Shown: positions 45,967-56,535, numbered from the stretch's first letter. The stretch is 64,000 bases of DNA from Arenibacter sp. 6A1 (GCF_012272855.1 NZ_JAAXCQ010000008.1:62001-126000); one strand, 5' to 3'. Made by a program: numbers and translations. The notes: generated by a model from the letters alone, not told the origin.

Positions 45967-47358
45967 TCAGGGCTCTTTTGTGGCCATCAGTTTTGTTCGC
46001 ACTTCTTTCCTTAGAAAATAGCCTGTGACAATGGTAGCCAAGACATCGGCAATGGGGAAAGCGATCCACACCCCTACTTCACCCAGATAATTCGGTAAAA
46101 TTAAAATGAGCGGTATAAAAAAGAATCCTTGTCTGGTCAGGGTCAATAATAGTGCCGGAACAGCTTTTCCTATTGCCTGAAAATAGGCCGCTCCGATTAA
46201 TTGAAGTGCAATAATGGGCGTTGCGGCGAAAACCATGCGCATAGCCGAAGGCGTATGTTCTAAAACATAGGCATTGACTGCCAGTTCATGCTCCGATAAA
46301 GTTGGATTTTGGCTTAAAAACAGGGAGGCAATTTCTAGGGGAAAGATCATAAGACCAATAAACACCACCGTTGCCAAAACAGCGGCATAGAAAATAGCCG
46401 TATTGATAGATTCTCGTACCCTTTGGTATTTTTTAGCCCCGTAATTGAAGCCGGCTATGGGCAAAAAGCCTTGGGTAACACCAAAAACAGGGAACAGGGC
46501 AAACATCAACATCCTGGCTATAATGGCGTACACCGCAATGGAAGCTTCTCCTCCCAAAGTGAACAGGATATTGTTCATTAAAAGATAAATTAAACTGATC
46601 ACGGCTTGCCGAGCCAAGGTAACAAATCCCAAGGATCCGATTTCCTTTAGGATGGGAATGTCCAATCCCAAATGGGTCCAATTTAATTTGAGTTCGGAGT
46701 TTTTAGAAAGAAAAAAATAGAGAACATAGGCCAAACACAGGACATACCCGATGGTCGTTGCCCAGGCTGCCCCTGCCATACCCCAATCGAACACATAGAT
46801 AAAGAGGTAATCCATTACCAAATTCCCTACCGAGGGAATGATCATGGCAATCATGGCAAACTTTGGCTTTCCTTCTGCCCGTATCACCGTATTTCCCATC
46901 ATGCAGAGCGCCAAAAACGGCACCCCGAAGAGGACGATGACATAATAGATTTTTGCCGGTTCAAAAATAGCCCCTTTTCCGCCAAAAGCCGGAATAAGGC
47001 TATCGACATAATAGAGCCCCAGGGCGACCATAATGGTGGTCACCAATAGGGTTAGGGTTATCTGATTCCCAAAAGTTTTTAAGGCCTTATTGGTGTTGTT
47101 GGCACCTAAGGCCCGCGAAATTATACTAGAACCTCCCACTCCTATGGCCATTCCCAATGCCCCTATAAAAAATGACACTGGCAAGACCACATTGATCGCT
47201 GCGATGGCAATGGAACCTATCCAATTGCCCACAAAAATAGAATCGACCAGCACGTTGAGCGACATCACCAAAATTCCTATCGAAGCAGGCACGGCCTGTT
47301 TAATAAGTAATTTTCCTATAGGCTCGTTGCCCAACTGTTCTGCCGACACCCTAGACAT
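45967..47358 (-). CDS. MATE family efflux transporter
   Basis: A 463-residue multidrug and toxin extrusion protein with 12 predicted helices in two repeats (IGKLLIKQAVPASIGILVM at the start; SLGFVTLARQAVISLIYLL in the second half). It exports cationic compounds with Na+ or H+. Its start overlaps the hemH stop by one base (TAATG), so it is coupled to hemH; it might relieve porphyrin or drug stress, but this is inference. Confidence 0.93.
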   Translation of the reverse strand: MSRVSAEQLGNEPIGKLLIKQAVPASIGILVMSLNVLVDSIFVGNWIGSIAIAAINVVLPVSFFIGALGMAIGVGGSSIISRALGANNTNKALKTFGNQITLTLLVTTIMVALGLYYVDSLIPAFGGKGAIFEPAKIYYVIVLFGVPFLALCMMGNTVIRAEGKPKFAMIAMIIPSVGNLVMDYLFIYVFDWGMAGAAWATTIGYVLCLAYVLYFFLSKNSELKLNWTHLGLDIPILKEIGSLGFVTLARQAVISLIYLLMNNILFTLGGEASIAVYAIIARMLMFALFPVFGVTQGFLPIAGFNYGAKKYQRVRESINTAIFYAAVLATVVFIGLMIFPLEIASLFLSQNPTLSEHELAVNAYVLEHTPSAMRMVFAATPIIALQLIGAAYFQAIGKAVPALLLTLTRQGFFFIPLILILPNYLGEVGVWIAFPIADVLATIVTGYFLRKEVRTKLMATKEP

Positions 47359-48389
47359 TAGGCGGGAAGGCTTTCGTTATCGTGCCAATCTTCGATCCAT
47401 TTGGCCATAACGGCTACCCAATCGTCTCTGTCGTTCAAACATGGAATATGCTTGTAGTCTCCGCCACCGGCTTGCTGAAACTGCTCTTTTCCTTCCATGG
47501 CAATCTCCTCCAAAGTTTCTAAACAATCGGCAACAAAAGCCGGGGTAATCACAGCCAAACCTTTCTTTCCTTCTTTACCAAAACGTTCAAATTCAAAATC
47601 GGTAAACGGTTTCAACCAAGGGTCGTTGGGCAAACGGGACTGAAAAGAAATACTTATCTTATCGTCTGGCAAGCCTAAATAGGCCTTTACCTTCTCGGTC
47701 GTATCAAAACATTGGTGTCTATAGCAAGTGGTATGTGCCACCGAATTGGTCTGGCAACACTTGCCATCTATTTTACAATGAAATTTTGTTGGGTCCGATT
47801 TACGGATATGCCTTTCTGGAATACCGTGGTACGAAAACAAAATATGATCGTAATCGAAGTCTTTTAGCCCATCGGCGATACTCTCTGAAAGCACTTTTAT
47901 ATACTCATCGTTCTTATAAAAAGCAGGCAGGGTAGTTAGCTTAATATTTGGAAAATGCGCTGCTTGTACTTGCATGGCTTTTACCACCACGGTTTCGTAC
48001 GAAGACATGGCATATTGTGGGTACAAAGGCACCAAAAGCACCTCGTCCACACCCTGATCAATAAGTTCCTGAAGGGCTTTTTTAATGGTCATGCTACCAT
48101 ATCGCATCCCCAAAGCCACTGGAATTTTGGTCTGTTTTTTTACTTTCTCAGTAAATCGTTCGGAAATAACCACCAAAGGTGAGCCTTCTTCCCACCAAAT
48201 TTTTTGATAGGCTTCGGCAGATTTCTTAGGTCTGGTCTGTAAAATAATTCCACGAACGATAATGTTTCTCAACCAATTGGGCACATCAATCACTCGCTCA
48301 TCCATTAAAAATTCGTCCAAATATGGCTTCACATCTTTAGCCGTGGGACTATCTGGTGACCCCAAATTTACCAACAAAACTCCTTTCAT
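47358..48389 (-). CDS. hemH: Ferrochelatase HemH
   Basis: The last enzyme of haem synthesis, inserting Fe2+ into protoporphyrin IX. The 343-residue product starts MKGVLLVNLGSPDSP; the active site is FSYHGIPERHIRK. An internal cysteine-rich insertion (FHCKIDGKCC followed by TCYRHQCFDTT) resembles the segment that binds a 2Fe-2S cluster in some bacterial ferrochelatases. It shares a one-base overlap with the MATE gene, and its -7 element lies at 48420-48427. Confidence 0.95.
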   Translation of the reverse strand: MKGVLLVNLGSPDSPTAKDVKPYLDEFLMDERVIDVPNWLRNIIVRGIILQTRPKKSAEAYQKIWWEEGSPLVVISERFTEKVKKQTKIPVALGMRYGSMTIKKALQELIDQGVDEVLLVPLYPQYAMSSYETVVVKAMQVQAAHFPNIKLTTLPAFYKNDEYIKVLSESIADGLKDFDYDHILFSYHGIPERHIRKSDPTKFHCKIDGKCCQTNSVAHTTCYRHQCFDTTEKVKAYLGLPDDKISISFQSRLPNDPWLKPFTDFEFERFGKEGKKGLAVITPAFVADCLETLEEIAMEGKEQFQQAGGGDYKHIPCLNDRDDWVAVMAKWIEDWHDNESLPA

Positions 48390-48419
48390 TTATCAGCTTT
48401 TTATATTTCTCAATTCTGA

Positions 48420-48427
48420 CAAAAATA
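48420..48427 (-). promoter_or_regulatory. Candidate -7 element of hemH
   Basis: Reads TATTTTTG on the minus strand, a full match to TAnnTTTG, 30 bases before the hemH start. Confidence 0.5.
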
Positions 48428-48710
48428 GCACTTGTAAGGGAACTTTGATTTAAAACGGCCAAATACTTTGGCAATAGCGGTATAGAGAATCCCTATTCCC
48501 CTTAAAAAGGCTGCTCCTTTACTTTCTAAGGTTAATTTTAGCCCCTTACTACCAACCGGATCCGCATCCCCGATATCCGTACCACCTCCTAGCTGTAAAT
48601 CATTTAAACACTGTATATTTGACCCTAAAATCAAAAAAATGTTAATTATGCGGGAAGTTTTTATTTCTATGCTTATTTGCCGCATTTTTAATTCCTATTT
48701 TAGATCTTCT

Positions 48711-51700
48711 ATGCGTTTTTGGTTTGGTTTTTTATTTATTTTAATGTCCTCTGGGCTCTTTGCCCAAGAGGAAAAGAGTCTGCTTTGGGAAATATCTGGT
48801 AACGGTCTGGAAAAAACTTCCTATCTGTACGGTACTATGCATGTCAGCAGTAAAATTGCTTTTAGGCTCGATGATATATTCTATGAAGCCCTAGCCAATA
48901 GCGAACTTATAGCCCTGGAATCGGACCCTGGTACTTGGCTGGAGGATCGTTCCAAAATAGCCCCTCCTACCCTGGGATATGGGAACGGATTTGTGAGCAA
49001 GGGTTTTTACACGCGCCCCTTTTCTATAAAAAACCCTAGCAGGGAACTTCTGGCTTCCTATTTGTCGTTTGATGACCGGATTGTCAATAGCATACTGTAT
49101 CGAAGTAATGACAATTCGGAAAACTTCGAGGAGGAAACCTATTTGGATATGTTCATCTATCAGGCGGGTAAAAAATATGACAAGCCCATTATAGCCCTTG
49201 AAAACTTAGAGGAATCCTCGGCCTTGGTCAGCAGGGCCAATTTAAAGGCCATGAAACCCAAACCGGACGAATGGCTACAAAAAAAGATGCAGACCCAAGA
49301 TGTACTGTCCCTTTTACAAGATGCCTACAGAGCGCGTAATTTAAACCTTATAGACTCTCTTGACCAGGCCATATATACCGACTACTATTTAAAAAACATG
49401 CTCTACAGCAGAAATAAAAATATGATTCGGTTGCTCGATTCTGTCATGCAAAAAGCCAAGGTCTTTGCAGGCATTGGAGCAGCACATTTACCCGGTAAAA
49501 ATGGGGTCATCCAACTCCTAAGGGATAAAGGATACAACGTTCAACCACTGGTTTCCAAGGCTAGTCATCGAGGGAAGGCACTAAAAGATTCCCTGGAGCG
49601 AAAAATATTGGAGAATGAATATGTCCTCAGAAGTACCGATGATAATTTATTTAAGATAGCCCTTCCCAATAAATTATATCCTATTGCCGAAAACACCAAT
49701 ACTACCTATATCGCTCCCGATTTAGCCAATGGCAGTTATGTATTGGTGAACCGCATTCCTACGTATTCCTTTTTAAAAAAAGACCAGACCTACTCTTTAG
49801 AGTCCATCGACAAACTTTTATATGAGAACATTCCTGGCAAGATTTTAGAAAAAGTAGTCATTGACAAAGCTACTTATCCGGGATTGGACATTAAAAATCA
49901 ATTGAAAAACGGTAACCATCAGCGCTACCAGATCTATTTGACTCCCTTGGAAATCGTGATTTTTAAAATGAGCGGAAGAGAAGAGTATGTCCTTCAGTAC
50001 TCCGATACCATTTTCAATAGCATTGAGTTTAGGGGCATCGACAAATACCGAAAGGTATTATCTCCTGAAGCCGATGATTTTTCCGTTGAGATGCCTTCTG
50101 TCTATAGATTCCCAAATACGAAACGCAAGGGAAATCGCTATATTGAAGGTTATGATCCTGAAACCGCCTCCTACTTTTTTCTAAAAAAAGCTACACTGAA
50201 CGATTTTAATTTCATCGAGTCAGATACCTTTGAACTGAAACAGATTCAGACTAGATTTTATGAAGATCTAGAATTGAACCCTACCTATCATAAACCGACA
50301 GAAAAAATCCTTCGGTCTTCGGCCAATTTTTACAAGAAAGATTCTAAAAAGTTGTACTTGCAAACCAGTATCAATGCCAATGAATATTTCCTTTTGGGCG
50401 TCCTTACCCAAGACAGCACCCAAGCCAACCGGTTTTTTAATTCCTTTACAACAAGACCGGCCAATTATACCGAACAGTTTAAAACAGTGCAGGATACGGC
50501 CATGTTCTTTAGTACCATAAGCCCTATACCTCCTCCAAAATTTGTAGAAAACAGTCAGCACTATCACCATAAGCACAGTAAACCAAAACCCTACAGTGCT
50601 TTTTCTAAAAAAACTATTTATCAACATAAAAATAATGAAGCTATTTTGGTAACGGTGAACAAATCGCACGATTTTTTAATGTTTCCCACTATTGATTCGG
50701 TATGGGCGTTACGAAAAAAAATATACGCACAAAATACTTTTAAAATCGAAAAAGAAACGCATCGTACCCTTAACGAGAACACCTATGAGCTTAACTTGGT
50801 GCTGACCGACACCGCAAGTTCTAGAGGCATAAAGGTTAAAAACATTGTAAAGGGAGGTTTGCTTTATGAGGTGAAGACGACCGTAGACACCCAAAGCACC
50901 CCTAGCCGTTTTATAAGAGAGTTTTACGACAACTTTACCCCTAGCGACACCCTAATAGGATGGTCGCTGTTACAAGATAAGACCGATGCTTTTTTTAAGG
51001 CGATAAGGCAAAACGATAGTATATTATACGATGGTTATCCGTTTATTAAATTCGATAAAAAAGATCAGGATTCTTTAAAATATTACATTTCGCAATTTTA
51101 CTTGCCAGACAACCAAAAGTACTTGGAACCTTTTTTAATTGAAAAGCTGGCGCAACTAAAGGGTGTCGATGCCACCGATTTTTTTGAATCCTATTATGCC
51201 AAGTCATATAGCAATTCTATTGCGCAGACTAAAATTCTACAGGCCATTTCTAAAAAATCGGACGAAAAATCCCTTTCCTTATTATTGCGTCTGATGTCTA
51301 CAGACCTACCATTGGTATCGAGCAAGCAAGAGATACACAATATCTTTCAACCCTATTTGGACAGTTTGCCTTTGGCTAAAAAATTGTTTCCGGAAATCTT
51401 GGATTACAGTGCTATTGAGGAATATAAATCGCCTATTTTTTCGCTCTTGGCCAAGCTAAAGACCAGGGGATTGATAAAACCAAAAAAGTACCAAAAGTAC
51501 CGACACCAGATTTTGAACGATGCGAAAATTCAACTCAAACGACAATTAGGGATGGCCTTGGAACAAGGACCGGATACAGGAAATACGCCAAAACTGCATG
51601 ACAACAGCTATGAAATATTAGAAAACTATGCCGTGTTGCTATATCCCTTTTTAAAGGAAACAGAAACCGCTTCCTTCTTTAACAGATTGCCTTTTATTAA

Positions 51701-52247
51701 GGACCCAAATATACAGAGCTCCTTTATAGCGTTAGTGGCAAAGAATGACGAAAAACTTGTACACAATCCAACTTTTATTCCAGATGGCCTTATCGAAAAT
51801 TTGGCCAAAAACCCCAAAAACAGGTTATTGCTTTTTAACAAACTAAAAGCCATTGGAAAATTACACCTGCTCCCAGAGGCTTATCGAACCCAGGAAGCTA
51901 TTGCCGAGGCCTTAATATTCCATCAGAACAATTTAACCGTTGGACAAGATTACAGTACTCTTCTTCTGAAAAAAAACTTGTGTTACCCATCCAAAGAATA
52001 CACCGGCTATTATTTTAAAGTACGCGATAAGGACAACTACGATAACCCCCTATCCTTAAGCCTATTGGTGTTTAAAAATTCTAAAAACATAAGCGCCACT
52101 CCCCACTATTTTAACAATGGCTTCCCTATAGAGGATATTATCACGGAAAAACAACTTATAGAATTATCTACCGAACAGTATATTTTAAAGGACAGGCAGC
52201 GTGCCATGGTGCTAAAACCAGCTCAATTTGGCACTTATGTCCATTAA
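48711..52247 (+). CDS. Secreted TraB/GumN-domain protein with a long unknown C-terminal region
   Basis: A 1178-residue protein. A signal peptide (ending SSGLFAQ, about residue 19) precedes a TraB/GumN domain (about 25-290) with LWEISGNGLEKTSYLYGTMHV and the closing motif FAGIGAAHLPG. TraB/GumN proteins have a Tiki-like fold and some are putative metalloproteases. The remaining 890 residues match no family I know, with mixed strand and helical (HEAT-like) stretches. Family members are normally about 300 residues, so this is far longer. The ATG at 48711 is preferred since the upstream frame at 48639 places 24 residues before the signal peptide. Confidence 0.85.
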   Translation: MRFWFGFLFILMSSGLFAQEEKSLLWEISGNGLEKTSYLYGTMHVSSKIAFRLDDIFYEALANSELIALESDPGTWLEDRSKIAPPTLGYGNGFVSKGFYTRPFSIKNPSRELLASYLSFDDRIVNSILYRSNDNSENFEEETYLDMFIYQAGKKYDKPIIALENLEESSALVSRANLKAMKPKPDEWLQKKMQTQDVLSLLQDAYRARNLNLIDSLDQAIYTDYYLKNMLYSRNKNMIRLLDSVMQKAKVFAGIGAAHLPGKNGVIQLLRDKGYNVQPLVSKASHRGKALKDSLERKILENEYVLRSTDDNLFKIALPNKLYPIAENTNTTYIAPDLANGSYVLVNRIPTYSFLKKDQTYSLESIDKLLYENIPGKILEKVVIDKATYPGLDIKNQLKNGNHQRYQIYLTPLEIVIFKMSGREEYVLQYSDTIFNSIEFRGIDKYRKVLSPEADDFSVEMPSVYRFPNTKRKGNRYIEGYDPETASYFFLKKATLNDFNFIESDTFELKQIQTRFYEDLELNPTYHKPTEKILRSSANFYKKDSKKLYLQTSINANEYFLLGVLTQDSTQANRFFNSFTTRPANYTEQFKTVQDTAMFFSTISPIPPPKFVENSQHYHHKHSKPKPYSAFSKKTIYQHKNNEAILVTVNKSHDFLMFPTIDSVWALRKKIYAQNTFKIEKETHRTLNENTYELNLVLTDTASSRGIKVKNIVKGGLLYEVKTTVDTQSTPSRFIREFYDNFTPSDTLIGWSLLQDKTDAFFKAIRQNDSILYDGYPFIKFDKKDQDSLKYYISQFYLPDNQKYLEPFLIEKLAQLKGVDATDFFESYYAKSYSNSIAQTKILQAISKKSDEKSLSLLLRLMSTDLPLVSSKQEIHNIFQPYLDSLPLAKKLFPEILDYSAIEEYKSPIFSLLAKLKTRGLIKPKKYQKYRHQILNDAKIQLKRQLGMALEQGPDTGNTPKLHDNSYEILENYAVLLYPFLKETETASFFNRLPFIKDPNIQSSFIALVAKNDEKLVHNPTFIPDGLIENLAKNPKNRLLLFNKLKAIGKLHLLPEAYRTQEAIAEALIFHQNNLTVGQDYSTLLLKKNLCYPSKEYTGYYFKVRDKDNYDNPLSLSLLVFKNSKNISATPHYFNNGFPIEDIITEKQLIELSTEQYILKDRQRAMVLKPAQFGTYVH

Positions 52248-52283
52248 AACTTATGACTGTTAAAAACCAATAAAAATCTACAA

Positions 52284-53129
52284 ATGAAACAATTGCAACG
52301 ATTCTTTTTGATAGCCCTCCTTCCTTATGTAGGTTTTTGCCAGGACATTGTATGCTCCCTAGAAGACAAGAATGCCTTTGCCGCCAAAATTGAAGCGATT
52401 CAGGAACTTAAAGAAAATGAAATAGGCGCTGTGATGGTTGCCGTAGGCAAAACCTTTCTGGAGGCACCCTATGTTGCCAAAACCTTGGAAATAGGCGAAA
52501 CAGAAGCCTTGGTCATAAATTTACAGGGCTTGGATTGCACCACCTTTGTAGAAAACGTGTTGACCTTTAGTTTGATGCTTCGAGAAGACAAAAAAGATTT
52601 TACGGACTTTGTCTCTCTTTTAGAAACCATTCGGTATAAAGACGGAAAACTAGATGGGTATACCTCTCGACTACACTATTTTTCAGAATGGATCGCCAAC
52701 AATGCCAAAAAGGGGATCATAAAAGATATGACCGCTGAAATCGGCGGCCGATCCTTTACTAAGGAAATAGATTTTATGAGTACACACAGGGAGTTATATC
52801 CCTTTTTAAAAGATGCGGGAAACTATGAGAAAATAAAGGCCTCTGAAGCCTTTTTAAACCTAAAGCCTATTTGTGTACTACCTCAAGAAGATATTGAATC
52901 TCAAGAACATCTTATCCAGTCTGGAGATATCATTGCCCTGACCACTTCTATAAAGGGACTGGACATTACCCATACTGGAATTGCGACTAGGGAAGCCGAT
53001 GGTAGGATACATTTATTACATGCCTCCACAGGTTCTAAAAAGGTAGAGGTCTCTACCTTACCATTGGCCGAATATCTTAAAAAGATTAAGCACAATACTG
53101 GAATTATGGTTGCTAGGGTGATACTTTAA
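52284..53129 (+). CDS. DUF1460 family putative N-acetylmuramoyl-L-alanine amidase
   Basis: A 281-residue protein with a signal peptide (LLPYVGFCQ, residue 19) and a NlpC/P60-like fold. The catalytic cysteine is in LDCTTFVENVL and the histidine in DITHTGIATRE. DUF1460 proteins from Bacteroides are reported amidases of peptidoglycan fragments. It follows the TraB/GumN gene after 36 bases and is probably in the same transcript. Confidence 0.9.
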   Translation: MKQLQRFFLIALLPYVGFCQDIVCSLEDKNAFAAKIEAIQELKENEIGAVMVAVGKTFLEAPYVAKTLEIGETEALVINLQGLDCTTFVENVLTFSLMLREDKKDFTDFVSLLETIRYKDGKLDGYTSRLHYFSEWIANNAKKGIIKDMTAEIGGRSFTKEIDFMSTHRELYPFLKDAGNYEKIKASEAFLNLKPICVLPQEDIESQEHLIQSGDIIALTTSIKGLDITHTGIATREADGRIHLLHASTGSKKVEVSTLPLAEYLKKIKHNTGIMVARVIL

Positions 53130-53219
53130 AAATCCTTTTATATGCTCAAAAAAGGAACTAGGAGCAAACCGCCCTACTGAAATAAATTAAGTATTTCTCT
53201 CAACTGAAGTTCTTTGGTT

Positions 53220-53681
53220 TTAATTTTTCGATTTAAGAGAGACCTGAAAATGGTAATATGATCTTAGGGCATACAAAAGTCCAATTAGAAAAACTACATC
53301 CAAAAAAGGTTCCAAGGTAAAACTATAAGCGTTAAGATATGAGCTATAGGCTAATTTTAAAACTATGACAAAAATTCCTGTCCAAATGATGAATCTCGGA
53401 TACTTTTTTAAAAGTAGGCCCAAACCTACGTAAATGGTTCCTGTAATAAAAGTAACCAAAGCTACATAGGACAAGGACTGTCTCATTATGGCTTCCAAGG
53501 CATTTTCTAGGGAAAAAATCCTGGAATACAAAAACATAGCCGTAGCGATCAATATATTAATCCCTGCAATAAGGAATAAAATAAGTCGTGCCAATTTTTG
53601 CCCTTTTGTTACCTCCTTGGTATTATTCCTTAACAAATGATCTTCCGACGATTCCGTCGTCTTTCTTTTAGGCTCTTCCAT
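53220..53681 (-). CDS. Hypothetical four-helix membrane protein
   Basis: A 153-residue protein with a charged N-terminus (EEPKRKTTESSEDH), then four hydrophobic segments (about 28-48, 68-88, 95-113, 122-140) and a basic tail. No family is recognised. It lies between the convergent DUF1460 gene and the leftward DUF2207 operon. Confidence 0.75.
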   Translation of the reverse strand: MEEPKRKTTESSEDHLLRNNTKEVTKGQKLARLILFLIAGINILIATAMFLYSRIFSLENALEAIMRQSLSYVALVTFITGTIYVGLGLLLKKYPRFIIWTGIFVIVLKLAYSSYLNAYSFTLEPFLDVVFLIGLLYALRSYYHFQVSLKSKN

Positions 53682-53782
53682 ACGGTTATATTTTTAGATT
53701 GCCTCATTTTACAACAAGGCATTATACCTAGGTTTTCCTGGGAATAGGTATTCTTTGGGCCGCAACATTTATTGCTACCCCC

Positions 53783-55603
53783 TTACCAGCTACCACCGCC
53801 ACCGCCTCCGAAGCCGCCTCCGGAAGAACCACCTCCAGAAGAACTACTGCTTTTGGGCGAGCTTACCATATTAGATTGAGCATTGCTCATAGCAGAGGAA
53901 AAAGATCTTGAAAACTGATGCATGCTCCCGTACTTCATGCCGCTAGACCTATACCAAGAAGGAGGCGGAATGTGGAGGGCATCGAATTTTTTGGTCCATT
54001 TTTTAAAGAGCCCAAAGGCCAAGGCATAGCTCATGGTTTTTTCGAAATATCCTGGATCGTCCTGAATCAACATTTTTAATTTAGGTCCTTCCGCAACCTT
54101 TACAAATCGTCTAAACCCTTTTAGTTCAGAAAATACCTGATTGCCCACGGCATTCTTTTTTACCATGTATTTATTGATAAAGATAAGAATGATACAACTG
54201 ATAACTATGGCCACCATTGCCAAGGGCCCCCACATAAATAGGCCAATTGCCGCTAGCCCTATCCCTAGGACTACCAAACCAATATAGATAATGATCTGCA
54301 CCTTTTTAGATTCGGCCACATAATAGGGTTGCGCTTTCTCCTTTAAACTTGCTTGGGCTGCGGTCATAGTGGTGTAAAACACATCTTTTAAACTGCTCAT
54401 GGTTACTTCCGCCGGGGGAATAGTAGTAGCCTTGCCCGCCTGTCCATTTTCCATTGTATTGGCCGCCCTTGCTTCTTTGATAAATTCATCTTCGGCTATA
54501 CTGAAGGCCTTTCCAAAAAGCCCGATAAACATTTTCTGTTCGTACGCAGGCCTATCGACAGGCAAAGGCTTCAATCGTATTAGCTTGGTATCCGATTTTC
54601 CAAACATCCCCTTTTTCGGAATTTCCTCCATCCTTATGTATCCGTGGGCTCCCCAATAGGGAATGAAAGAAATAAGATCGGAAACATCGCTTTTATCATC
54701 GATAAGGAAACCTGCCATAGCCGGATCCATATCTTTAGGTGGATAGTAAGAAGTGGCTGAAACCACCTGGTCATCCTTTCCAAATTTTAACCAAAGCCCA
54801 TAAAATCCGGCTACTAAAAGCCCTATGAGAAATACCCAACCGTATTGATCCCAAAACGGCCATAGCGGCTTTTCTTCTGCGATGGATAAAGGCGGTAAAT
54901 TTATTAGAACCGTAACACTCTGTCCTGGATAAGAAATAAATCCGGCCTTACTGCTCCCCGAAAATACGCCTGGCTCAAAATAGGTTTTAAACTCCGTACT
55001 TGGTTCTTCATTTCCTCTTTCCCCACTATAAACAAAGCAGTTTTCACTATTTAAGGCTATACTTGGGGGAGTGTGGATCTTATAATTAATTTGGCGGAAA
55101 TTAGCATCCCAACCCTCGGGTTTTATGTTCCAATAAAACCGGATCTGAGAATCCTCGAACAAAAAAGCATTATGTACCCGATACCTGATTTCGTAATGCT
55201 GAGGGCCAATTAGGGTTACATCCTTATCCCCAATCTTTATTTCCATATCATCCGACAATTTCTGCACAAAATTAAAAGGGGCGTCGAATTTATAATTGGG
55301 CACCTCTATCTTTCGGATCTTGATCTTTCGCTCCTCTGCTATACTATCTTCTGTAATTATGTCGTATTTGGTCTGTATCCATCGGAAAATACCATGTTTG
55401 TCCACTTCAAAATTCACGTCGTAATTTTCGACCACATCAAAATACCCCTCTTCATGGATGGTGATGTTTACCGTATAATTATTCACCGTATACTCTTGGG
55501 AACTCTCAAAGACCTGACTAGGAAAATTAGCTGTTTCGGGCTCTTGGGAATACCCTAAGAAAAGGGAAAGCAAGCTAATAAAGCATAGAAGAATTTTCTG
55601 CAT
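53783..55603 (-). CDS. DUF2207 domain membrane protein
   Basis: A 606-residue protein. A signal peptide (ending GYSQ near residue 20) leads to the beta-rich DUF2207 domain (about 35-240; DVVENYDVNFEVDKHG), then a helix (WVFLIGLLVAGFYGLWL), a cytoplasmic domain, two more helices near 440-480 and a Gly/Ser-rich tail ending GGGGGGSW. The pairing with lemA upstream is a widely conserved gene order in bacteria; function is unknown. Confidence 0.92.
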   Translation of the reverse strand: MQKILLCFISLLSLFLGYSQEPETANFPSQVFESSQEYTVNNYTVNITIHEEGYFDVVENYDVNFEVDKHGIFRWIQTKYDIITEDSIAEERKIKIRKIEVPNYKFDAPFNFVQKLSDDMEIKIGDKDVTLIGPQHYEIRYRVHNAFLFEDSQIRFYWNIKPEGWDANFRQINYKIHTPPSIALNSENCFVYSGERGNEEPSTEFKTYFEPGVFSGSSKAGFISYPGQSVTVLINLPPLSIAEEKPLWPFWDQYGWVFLIGLLVAGFYGLWLKFGKDDQVVSATSYYPPKDMDPAMAGFLIDDKSDVSDLISFIPYWGAHGYIRMEEIPKKGMFGKSDTKLIRLKPLPVDRPAYEQKMFIGLFGKAFSIAEDEFIKEARAANTMENGQAGKATTIPPAEVTMSSLKDVFYTTMTAAQASLKEKAQPYYVAESKKVQIIIYIGLVVLGIGLAAIGLFMWGPLAMVAIVISCIILIFINKYMVKKNAVGNQVFSELKGFRRFVKVAEGPKLKMLIQDDPGYFEKTMSYALAFGLFKKWTKKFDALHIPPPSWYRSSGMKYGSMHQFSRSFSSAMSNAQSNMVSSPKSSSSSGGGSSGGGFGGGGGGSW

Positions 55604-55696
55604 TTACCAATGTTTTTAGGGGGTTAACTATACAGGCAGTACGCCCATAAAGGGGATAGGGCCATGAATAAGGAATATAGTAGCTTGGGGAAAATG

Positions 55697-56257
55697 TTAG
55701 GAAAAATCTACTTTTACATTCTGCCTGCTTGCCTGATCGGCTTCAAAGAAGTCAAAATGTTGGTATTTGAACATTCCGGCAAACAAAACCCCAGGAAAGC
55801 TTTCGCCATAGGTATTGTTTTCCCTTACAGTACCATTGTAATAGCGACGGCTGCGTTCCAAGTTCTCCTCAATCTCATTTAGTTTACTTTGTAAATCCAA
55901 ATAATTCGCATTGGCTTTTAAATCGGGATAAGCCTCTCCCAAGGCAAAAATGCTGCGTAAACTTTGTTGCAATTGGTTTTCGGCCTTTATTTGAGAGTTG
56001 ATATCCCCTTTTGGCACTTGCATGGCCGCATTACGGGCATTGATAACGGCCTCGAGGGTAGATTTCTCGTGTTTTGCATATCCCTTGACGGTTTCAACAA
56101 GGTTGGGAATTAAATCGTAACGTCGTTTTAAGGCCACATCGATGTTACTCCAGCCATCGTTGACAAAATTTCGGTTTTTTGCAAAACGGTTGAATACACT
56201 GACAAGGAAAATTCCGACTATCGCAACAATTCCAAGGATGATTAACAAATTCGTCAT
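55697..56257 (-). CDS. LemA family protein
   Basis: A 186-residue protein with one N-terminal helix (LLIILGIVAIVGIFLVSVF) and a helical bundle starting NRFAKNRNFVNDGWSNIDVALKRRYDLIPNLVETVK, the family hallmark (split here: DVALKRRYDLIPNLV). It is membrane-anchored with unknown function. Followed by the DUF2207 gene on the same strand, the common pairing. Confidence 0.94.
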   Translation of the reverse strand: MTNLLIILGIVAIVGIFLVSVFNRFAKNRNFVNDGWSNIDVALKRRYDLIPNLVETVKGYAKHEKSTLEAVINARNAAMQVPKGDINSQIKAENQLQQSLRSIFALGEAYPDLKANANYLDLQSKLNEIEENLERSRRYYNGTVRENNTYGESFPGVLFAGMFKYQHFDFFEADQASRQNVKVDFS

Positions 56258-56535
56258 AAGGAGAAGATTTTAAATTAATAGCATAAGAACACTTTACTAA
56301 TTTAATGTTTTTTATCTCCTAAACACCAATAAATAAGCTAATTAATTACAATTTACCGACCAACAACCTTATTGCACACCCAGTATCAGGAGTGAATTAT
56401 CCTTTGAAACAACCTATACGTCACCTTGCAAAACAAGAATTTTTTGACTGAATTGTATTTCGTAAAAAAGCATATAATGCTAGGAAATTTACTACATCTC
56501 ATACCTGCTAGGGCATACCTATGACCGAAGAAGTA

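Noticed and set aside
48410-48685. Leftward frame of 91 codons between hemH and the TraB/GumN gene
   Set aside because: It covers the hemH promoter element and has no family match; its GGG and cysteine motifs look suggestive but it is probably a chance frame.
53783-53860. Glycine/serine-rich repeat as a possible frameshift or assembly error
   Set aside because: A glycine-rich tail is normal for DUF2207 proteins paired with LemA.
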